Source: a bacterium (GTDB lineage Bacteria; Gemmatimonadota; Gemmatimonadetes; Gemmatimonadales; Gemmatimonadaceae). Taken from it: a stretch of 11,641 nt of DNA. The DNA is taken from assembly GCA_021802745.1 (NCBI GenBank), contig JAJZRK010000102.1, positions 1 through 11,641 on the forward strand, read 5' to 3'. The notes below the pieces were generated by a model, which worked only from the letters and a program-made list of their open reading frames with translations, was not told the origin of the DNA and did not search any database. A program made the position numbers and the translations under genes. This document shows, piece by piece, positions 5,552 to 11,641 of the stretch. How positions within the stretch are numbered: position 1 is the first letter of the stretch; each line of letters begins with the position of its first letter.

Positions 5552-8121
5552 TTCTTGACGATCCCGGTAATGCCGCCCGAGATGAGCGTGGCGACGTTGG
5601 TGAGGATGCGCGGGAGCATGAGTCCGCCGGGAGAGGCGAGATAGCGCGGCTCCCAGATGGGATTGAACTTCTCCTTGTATTCGCGCAGTCCCTGGAAGTT
5701 GTAGAAGTTCTCTCCGAACCTGTACACGAAGGCGCCGACGCGGTTCCAGAGCGGGGCAAGCGCGCGGTTCTCGAGGCCGGCGAGCGGCGCCATGCCGAGA
5801 TTGAAGTGCGAGAACCCTTCGCCGCGCCCGTACATCATCAACTGGATGAACAGGTACTCCATCACATTGTCGGGGGCCTGCGCCGAGTAGCGCATGAGGT
5901 CCACGGTGAGTTCGTCGCCGGGCTGTCCGCGCCAGAGGTTGGCGAACGCGACCACGCGCCCCTCGCGCCGCACCACGGCCACCGGAAAGCGCCGCAGGTA
6001 CGTCTCGTCGAAGCAGCCGAGCGAGAATCCCTTCTCGCGCACGCGCTTGGAGTCGAGCCACTCGTCGGAGACGGCGCGCAGTTCCGGCATCAGCGCCGCG
6101 ACGTCCGCCACCGGCACGACGGCGAACTCGCCGCCGTCCTTCTCCACCTGGTTGACCGTGCGCCGCATCCCCTTGCGCGCCCCGCCCTGCAGGGAGAAGT
6201 CGGCCAGCGGCACCCGCGCCTCCTCGCCGAGCTTGAGGAGCGACAACCCGAGGTCGAGGTAGAGCGGGAGGTTGTGCATGCGCACTTCGTAAAACACGGT
6301 GGCGGCACCGTGCCGGTCGGCGAGTTCGCGGAACCGCCAGCCGAGTTCCTGCCGCTCGGCGGGCGCCCCCACCGGGTCTCCGAGCGCGACGAACGAGCGG
6401 CCCGACACGCCATACATCACGAAGGCATTGCCGGCGTCGCTGAAGAGCAGCGACTTGTCTCCGAGCAGGGCGAGGTTGGCGTGCACGTCGCGCGCCGTGT
6501 GCACGATGGCGGCGGCGCGGTCGAGCGCACGCTCGTCGGGCGCCTCGAACCGCAAGGGGGCGGGGCGCAGGAGCCGCTGCAGCGCGACGACGAGCAACAG
6601 CGCGGTGACGCCGACCGACGCGCGCAGGAAGCGCGGCGCGTCGTCGCGCACGGCGAACTGCCACCACAGGTCGCCGGAATAGTCCACATGCTTGAACGCG
6701 AAGAGGCCGAGCCAGAATGTAGCCCCGACGGCGAGGATGATGGCGGCCGCCCATCCGGGCGAGAAGACGTCGCTCGTCATCGAGGCGCGGCGGTAGAAGT
6801 GCCGGCGCGCGGGCAGCAGCGCGATGAGGGTGAGTGCGAGGAATGTGGCCTCCTCGAAGTCGCCGCCCTTGAGCAGCGACCCGAGGATGCCGACAAGGAG
6901 CGCGGCGCCCGACAGCCACCAGGCGGCGTCGAGCCGGCGCTGCAGCCCCCACGCGAGGAGGAGCAGCGCGACGCCGGCGAGGCTCGACGTGAAGTGCGAG
7001 AACTCGATGACCGCAAGCGGGAAGACGTCGGCGAGCAGCCGCAGGCGCGAGTGCACGCCGGGCGTCGCGCCGGAGAAGAGCAGGATGGTGCCCGACATGA
7101 ACGTCGTGACCGCGAGCATGGACGGCACGACGCCGGGCACCCAGCGTCCGGCCACCTGCGCCGCGCGGGCGATGCCGTGCCGCGCGCGGGCCAGCTCGTT
7201 GGCGGCGAGCAGGGCGAGCGCGCTGCCCAGCGGCACGAGGTAGTAGACGACGCGATACGCGAGCAGCGCGCCGACGAGCCCGGCGGCGGGAATCTCGTCC
7301 TTCAGCAGCAGCACGATGACCGACTCGAAGATGCCGATGCCGCCGGGCACGTGGCTCGCGAGGCCGACGACCTGCGCCAGCAGGAAGGCGCTCAGGAACG
7401 CGCCAAACGGGACGGGATGATCCTTGGGGAGGAGCACGAAGAGCACGGCCCCGGCGGCCACCCAGTCGAGCGACGACACGAACACCTGCGCGAACGAGAG
7501 CGGCGGCCGGGGGAGCGCGAACTCCCAGCCGAGCGCGCGCAGCGGGGCCCGGCGCACCGCGCTGGCCACGAGGTAGCCGGCGACGAGCACGAGGAGCAAC
7601 GCGCCGATGGTCGCGAGCGAGGCCACGGGCAGCCCGAGCAGCTCGGGGGCGGCGTGTGGATCAATGAGCAGCACGGCGCCGCCAACGCTGAGCACGCCGA
7701 GCCAGAAGGTGACGGCGTTGAAGCCCACCGTCAGCGCAATGTCGGCGCTCGACAGCCCCCACGCCGAATAGAACCGGTAGCGCAGCGAGCCGCCAAGGAG
7801 CATGGGAAAGCCGAGCGACTGCGACAGCGCGTAGGCGACGAAGCCGACGAAGGCGACGCGCCGCGTGGCGAGCGGATGCTGGATGTACCGCACCGCGAGC
7901 CAGTCGTAGCTCACGAGGGCGGCGTAACCGAGGGCGGTGAACGCGAGGCCGAGGAGCAGCTGCACGTTCGGCACCGCGCGCACCGCGAGCCGGATGTCGC
8001 GGTAGTGCAGGGTGGCGAGCTCATGATGCAGCGTCCAGAGCGCGAGGCAGAAGATCAACGCCCCGGCCAGCACGCCGAAGGGACGACGCAGGAGTTTGGT
8101 CACGAGAACGGATACCGGCAA
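5548..8121 (-). CDS. mprF: MprF, bifunctional aminoacyl-phosphatidylglycerol synthase and flippase
   Basis: The 857-residue length matches full MprF. The enzyme transfers an amino acid (classically Lys) from charged tRNA to phosphatidylglycerol and flips the product outward, reducing surface negative charge and sensitivity to cationic peptides. Seen: many hydrophobic helices over roughly residues 1-510, including the flippase-type segment VGLASHVPGGIGIFESVIVLLL, then a soluble GNAT-like synthase domain (about 540-857). That domain contains GRSFVALGDPVG (Asp582), FSLGCFDETYL, DLMRYS, NLGMAPL (774-780) and, near the end, YKEKFNPIWEPRYL. The start is uncertain: TTG 8121 follows an in-frame TGA directly, GTG 8103 is an alternative, and neither has a clear ribosome site. 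It lies 53 bp after the fusion gene, in a gap with no evident promoter or terminator, and overlaps the hydrolase gene by 4 bp, so all three are probably one operon. The amino acid used cannot be read from sequence. Confidence 0.93.
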   Translation of the reverse strand: MPVSVLVTKLLRRPFGVLAGALIFCLALWTLHHELATLHYRDIRLAVRAVPNVQLLLGLAFTALGYAALVSYDWLAVRYIQHPLATRRVAFVGFVAYALSQSLGFPMLLGGSLRYRFYSAWGLSSADIALTVGFNAVTFWLGVLSVGGAVLLIDPHAAPELLGLPVASLATIGALLLVLVAGYLVASAVRRAPLRALGWEFALPRPPLSFAQVFVSSLDWVAAGAVLFVLLPKDHPVPFGAFLSAFLLAQVVGLASHVPGGIGIFESVIVLLLKDEIPAAGLVGALLAYRVVYYLVPLGSALALLAANELARARHGIARAAQVAGRWVPGVVPSMLAVTTFMSGTILLFSGATPGVHSRLRLLADVFPLAVIEFSHFTSSLAGVALLLLAWGLQRRLDAAWWLSGAALLVGILGSLLKGGDFEEATFLALTLIALLPARRHFYRRASMTSDVFSPGWAAAIILAVGATFWLGLFAFKHVDYSGDLWWQFAVRDDAPRFLRASVGVTALLLVVALQRLLRPAPLRFEAPDERALDRAAAIVHTARDVHANLALLGDKSLLFSDAGNAFVMYGVSGRSFVALGDPVGAPAERQELGWRFRELADRHGAATVFYEVRMHNLPLYLDLGLSLLKLGEEARVPLADFSLQGGARKGMRRTVNQVEKDGGEFAVVPVADVAALMPELRAVSDEWLDSKRVREKGFSLGCFDETYLRRFPVAVVRREGRVVAFANLWRGQPGDELTVDLMRYSAQAPDNVMEYLFIQLMMYGRGEGFSHFNLGMAPLAGLENRALAPLWNRVGAFVYRFGENFYNFQGLREYKEKFNPIWEPRYLASPGGLMLPRILTNVATLISGGITGIVKK

Positions 8122-8174
8122 TCAACGCAGTATGAGAATGATGCCTCGGGCCACGCTCGTCCACTCCCTGTCAT

Positions 8175-11100
8175 CTACCTACTAGCTCCCACGGTGGCCT
8201 TTCGTTCCAACGATCCCCATCCCACCGTGCGACCGCGTACGGCCGCGATGAAGGAACGCACGACAACCCAGTACATCACCTGCCGGTACGCGAAGCGCTG
8301 CAGCACGATGAGCCAGGTGAGCGAATACTCCTCATCGGGTTCCATGAGGAAGGCAATCACTGCGCCGAGCCAGTCGGTGACGAGGAAGACGGCGTAGAAG
8401 ATCAGGATCTGGTACAGGTCCACCAGCGCGTATGATTCGCCAAACGACCGCCACGTCATCCACGCGGAGACGAGGCCCCAGGCGAAGAGGAGATCGGCAA
8501 GCGGCGAGAGCGCGGTGAGGATCAGCTGAAAGAGCCAGGTGTTGGGGAGCGCCACCATGCCGAGCGTGCCGTACTTCGGGTTCATCAGGGCGTCGCGGTG
8601 TTTCCATGCGCACTGGAGCGTGCCGAACGACCAGCGGAAACGCTGGCGCGCGAGCCCGCGCAGGGTGTCGGGCGCCTCGGTCCATGCGATGGCGCGCTCG
8701 GCATACGCCACCGAATATCCGGCGCGATGCACCGCGAGGGTCAGGTCCTGGTCCTCGGCGAGCGTGTCGCCGCGGAACCCGCCCGCCGATTGCACGACCG
8801 CCTTGCGCCAGGCGCCGACGGCCCCGGGGACGACGGTGATGCAGTCGAGCAGGGCAAAGGCGCGCCGGTCGAGGTTCTGGCTCGTCACGTACTCGAGCGC
8901 CTGCCAGCGCGTCACGAGATTGAGGCGGTTGCCCACCTTCGCGTTGCCGGCCACCGCGCCGACGTGCGCGTCGGCGAGCGGCGCGACGAGCTCGGCCACG
9001 GTCTGCGGCTCAAACAGCGTGTCGGCGTCGAGGCAAATGATGATCTCGGCCGAGGCGCGGGCGATGCCGTAGTTGAGCGCGCTCGCCTTGCCGCCGTTGG
9101 GCTTGGTGAGCACGGTGACGCGCGCGTCGCCGTCGAAGGCGCGGCGCGCCACGGCATACGTGTCGTCGGGCGACCCGTCGTCCACGACGACCACCTCGAT
9201 TGGCCCGTCATACTGCTGCTCGAGCAGCGACCGCACGGTGCGCTCGATGACCTTGGCCTCGCGGAAGGCGGGGACGATGACAGACACGGGCGGCGCAAAG
9301 TGGGGCGTGGGCGAGCGCCGGCGGCGCATGCGCTGAATGACGGCGAGGCCGAGGATGAAGAGGAGCCGCCCCACACCGAGGATCACCGCGACGAAGAAGA
9401 GCCAGTAGAGCCCCCAGTCCACGGCGCCGATGGCGCCGAAGGCGAGCAGGTCCACCGACCGCTCGACCGCGGAGCGCGCGGGGAGCGGCGGCATGGCGTC
9501 ATCGCGTGACACGCCGGCGAGCGCCGAGACGAGCACGAGCGTGTCGCCGTGCGCCTTGAGGGAATCAATGACCGGGCCGAGGGCGGCGACGGTGGCCGAG
9601 CGATCGCCGCCGCCGTCGTGCATGAGCACGATGTTGTTGCCGTCACGGCGCTTCTTCATGGTCTCGGCGATGATCAGCGCCGGGTCGTGCAGGCGCCAGT
9701 CTTCGGAGTCAATGCGCACGCCGACCGAGACGTAGCCGAGCTGCGTGGCCATCGCCACCGGGTCGAGTTCATCGGCGGTGGTGGGCTCGGCGTCGCCGAA
9801 GTAGGGCGGGCGGAAGAGCACGGTGCGGCGGCCGACGATCGTCTCGATGAGCCGTTCGGTGGCGACGAGTTCGAGATGCCCCACCCACGGCGCGGTGAGG
9901 GAGAGGTTGCGATGCGTGTAGGTGTGGTTGCCGATCTCGTGCCCTTCGCGATAGATGCGGCGGAGGAGACCCGGGCGGTCATCGGCGTCGCGGCCGACGA
10001 CAAAGAACGTGGCGGACACGCCGCGGCTCTTCAGGGTGTCGAGGATGTCGGGAGTCCAGCGCGCGTCGGGGCCGTCGTCGAAGGTGAGCGCCACCTTGCC
10101 GGCCGCTTCGCCGAACCGTTCGATGACCCACGGCGACGGGAGCACGGTGAGCGATTCGGCGACGATGAGTCCGCGCCGGGCATCGAGGTGCAGCGTGCGT
10201 ACGCCGCCCGACGGGGGCGCGCGCAAGCGCAGCAACTCGCCGTTGCCCTCGAACTCCACCTGATAGCCAGGGGGGATGGCGGCGATCTCGCTGGGCGCGG
10301 GCGGCGCGTGATGGCGACCGAGCAGCGCCCAGAGCGACGGATCTTCGGCGCCCAGGCGCCAGAGCGCGGCGCCGGCGGCCTTGAGGCGCGCGACGGTGCT
10401 GAGGTGATTCCACCCGGTGGCGGCGTCGAGGAACCAGGCCACATGGCTCGTGCTGTCGGGATCGTCCCACACGGCGTACGGATTGAGCGTGTACGCATCG
10501 AAATGCACGACGGTGTGGGCATCGCGCACCTTGCTGATCATCTCCTGATACGTGACGGCATGGCCGTGAATGCGGCCGCCGGCGTCGTTCCAGTCGTAGC
10601 CGAAGGCGCCGAGCGCGAGAATGGCCTTGGCGGGGCCGACCGCGGCGGTGAGTGCGGCGGCGCGCTCGTCATACCAGGACTGGCTGGCCACAGGCCCCGG
10701 CTCGCCGCGACCGAAATGCTCGTCGTAGAGCATCACGAAGACGTAGTCACAGCGCGCGGCGACGGCGCGCGCCGTCGCCGGATCGGTGGAGGCGGCGATG
10801 GTGGTGGTGACGAGCCGCCTGGCCGGCGCCATGGCGGTGCGCAGATCGCGCAGGAAGGCGATCCAGTCGCCGACGAGATCGTCGGGCACTTCCTCGAAGT
10901 CAATGGTGACGCCGGCGAGGCCGTACCGCTCGGCCGTGGCCGTGAGCTGGGCGATGGCCTTGCGGCGCGCCGCCGGATGCGTGAGGAGGCGGCGCAGGTC
11001 GGCGGTGGCGAAGACGCCGGACTGCGACTCGTAGTTGCTGACCATCGCGAGAATGCGCGGCCGGGAGTCGGCGGGGCGCAGCGCGTTGGCGAAAAGCACG

Positions 11101-11606
11101 CGCGGGTCAATGTCTATGCGCAGGGAGTCGCCGTGATTGGCAACGAAGATCCACTCGTTCACCACCCAGTCGAGTTCGCCGGCGTGGGCGCGAAAGGCGG
11201 CAAAGGAGTTGTCGTCCCATTTGACGTTGAAGCCGACGACGAGGGGCGGGCGCACCGGGTTGGCGGCGGCGGGCGGGACGGCGCGGCGCGCCTCGGTGCG
11301 TCGGCCGGGCGCGAGGGCGAGGCGTTCGGCATGTGCGGCGCGCGGGGCTGGATGGAGCGCGAGGGCCGCCAGCAGGCGGCGACGGGCGCTCAGCCGCTCG
11401 CGTTCGCGGCGCGAGTTGGTGAAGCCATTGCGGCGGTCGCCACCGACCACCCGTCGCGCCTCGCGCATTGAGGGGAGGAGGGGCGGGACGACGATGCTGA
11501 AGACGAGGCCGAGGGCGAGCAGCGAGGTAACGACGCCGATCCCGAGCGCAATGCGGCGCACCTTTTGCCAGCGGCGGCCGGAGGGATCAACAAAAACGTG
11601 ACTCAA
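8175..11606 (-). CDS. Trimodular GH18-like / CE4 deacetylase / GT2 polysaccharide synthase fusion
   Basis: This is a single 1143-residue frame with no breaks. Order: membrane helix (about 19-40); GH18/YaaH-like hydrolase domain (about 105-400) with VTIDFEEV, Asp236 and Glu238 fitting the DxE catalytic pair; CE4 (NodB) deacetylase (about 500-700) with TFDDGP (508-513), NHTYTH (His561, His565), RPPYF (599-603) and LMHDGG (His663); membrane helices (about 717-752); processive GT2 domain with SVIVPAFRE, VVVDDGS (809-810), LDADT (860-862), AEDQD (950-954) and QRFRW (988-992); then further membrane helices. The modules parallel PgaB (deacetylase plus GH18-like) and PgaC (GT2) of poly-beta-1,6-N-acetylglucosamine export, here in one chain, suggesting synthesis, deacetylation and trimming of a GlcNAc-type polymer. 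The substrate is inferred. TTG 11606 has no ribosome site and the frame stays open to the window edge through repeat sequence; GTG 11561 is another possible start. It leads the mprF-hydrolase operon. Confidence 0.88.
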   Translation of the reverse strand: MSHVFVDPSGRRWQKVRRIALGIGVVTSLLALGLVFSIVVPPLLPSMREARRVVGGDRRNGFTNSRRERERLSARRRLLAALALHPAPRAAHAERLALAPGRRTEARRAVPPAAANPVRPPLVVGFNVKWDDNSFAAFRAHAGELDWVVNEWIFVANHGDSLRIDIDPRVLFANALRPADSRPRILAMVSNYESQSGVFATADLRRLLTHPAARRKAIAQLTATAERYGLAGVTIDFEEVPDDLVGDWIAFLRDLRTAMAPARRLVTTTIAASTDPATARAVAARCDYVFVMLYDEHFGRGEPGPVASQSWYDERAAALTAAVGPAKAILALGAFGYDWNDAGGRIHGHAVTYQEMISKVRDAHTVVHFDAYTLNPYAVWDDPDSTSHVAWFLDAATGWNHLSTVARLKAAGAALWRLGAEDPSLWALLGRHHAPPAPSEIAAIPPGYQVEFEGNGELLRLRAPPSGGVRTLHLDARRGLIVAESLTVLPSPWVIERFGEAAGKVALTFDDGPDARWTPDILDTLKSRGVSATFFVVGRDADDRPGLLRRIYREGHEIGNHTYTHRNLSLTAPWVGHLELVATERLIETIVGRRTVLFRPPYFGDAEPTTADELDPVAMATQLGYVSVGVRIDSEDWRLHDPALIIAETMKKRRDGNNIVLMHDGGGDRSATVAALGPVIDSLKAHGDTLVLVSALAGVSRDDAMPPLPARSAVERSVDLLAFGAIGAVDWGLYWLFFVAVILGVGRLLFILGLAVIQRMRRRRSPTPHFAPPVSVIVPAFREAKVIERTVRSLLEQQYDGPIEVVVVDDGSPDDTYAVARRAFDGDARVTVLTKPNGGKASALNYGIARASAEIIICLDADTLFEPQTVAELVAPLADAHVGAVAGNAKVGNRLNLVTRWQALEYVTSQNLDRRAFALLDCITVVPGAVGAWRKAVVQSAGGFRGDTLAEDQDLTLAVHRAGYSVAYAERAIAWTEAPDTLRGLARQRFRWSFGTLQCAWKHRDALMNPKYGTLGMVALPNTWLFQLILTALSPLADLLFAWGLVSAWMTWRSFGESYALVDLYQILIFYAVFLVTDWLGAVIAFLMEPDEEYSLTWLIVLQRFAYRQVMYWVVVRSFIAAVRGRTVGWGSLERKATVGASR

Positions 11607-11615
11607 GGTGGGATG

Positions 11616-11641
11616 GGGAGGGGTGCAGGGGCTTGGTGTGG
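11616..11641 (+). repeat. Interspersed G-rich repeat, copy 3 (cut by window edge)
   Basis: It aligns with 2436-2461 at 22 of 26 bases (shared GAGGGGTGCAGGGG) and runs off the right edge. Unlike copies 1 and 2 it lies upstream of a minus-strand gene, not after a + strand stop, so the element is not strictly tied to gene 3' ends. No promoter for the minus-strand operon can be recognised in what remains. Confidence 0.7.

Noticed and set aside
5552..6952. Extension of the mprF-linked hydrolase frame upstream to 713 residues
   Set aside because: The upstream part lies in a second frame inside mprF and is Arg/Ala-rich noise; the real protein starts at the GTG overlapping the mprF stop.
5806..8397. 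863-residue + strand open frame opposite mprF
   Set aside because: Composition is Glu/Arg/His/Gly-rich without any fold signature, and it mirrors the third-position GC bias of mprF, whose motifs are unmistakable on the other strand.
9549..11471. 640-residue + strand open frame opposite the GH18-CE4-GT2 gene
   Set aside because: It is a shadow frame: low-complexity Gly/Glu/Arg/Ala content and no recognisable domain.

Overview
This is a very GC-rich (by eye near 70%), gene-dense chromosomal window from a free-living bacterium. My best guess is a member of the Gemmatimonadota. The reasons are high GC, short G-rich degenerate tandem repeats of the GTGCAGGG and GGACGGTAGACGGT kind between genes, and an envelope with lipoprotein and periplasmic proteins. 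No rRNA or marker gene proves this, so the phylum is an inference.

Layout, left half (+ strand): the 3' end of rsmE (16S rRNA m3U1498 methyltransferase); hinT (HIT-family nucleotide hydrolase) closely followed by a membrane-anchored AcvB/VirJ-like serine hydrolase; a G-rich, G-quadruplex-compatible repeat block; a small lipoprotein gene with a palindrome and a leader hairpin upstream; a 54-bp interspersed repeat ending in a hairpin; then nrfH-nrfA, a membrane-anchored quinol-linked pentaheme nitrite reductase (nitrite to ammonium). The active-site heme motif of NrfA is CXXCH rather than the usual CXXCK. A 14-bp tandem repeat array lies between nrfH and nrfA. A second copy of the interspersed repeat separates nrfA from the converging right-hand genes.

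Layout, right half (- strand, read right to left): a 1143-residue fusion of a GH18-like domain, a CE4 polysaccharide deacetylase and a GT2 synthase; 53 bp later mprF (aminoacyl-phosphatidylglycerol synthase/flippase); and, overlapping its stop codon by 4 bp, a periplasmic AcvB/VirJ-like hydrolase. This looks like one envelope-remodelling operon. Part of it could make, trim and deacetylate a poly-N-acetylhexosamine-type polymer. The rest could add an amino acid to phosphatidylglycerol, flip the lipid, and remove the amino acid again. Both halves would lower the negative charge of the cell surface. The pairing of MprF with an AcvB-type hydrolase parallels the lpiA-acvB operon of Agrobacterium.

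The long open frames opposite mprF and the fusion gene are codon-bias shadows. I saw no tRNA, rRNA, CRISPR array or transposase. The points most worth a second look are the three-gene envelope operon, the CXXCH NrfA, and the G-rich repeats placed directly after the + strand stop codons.
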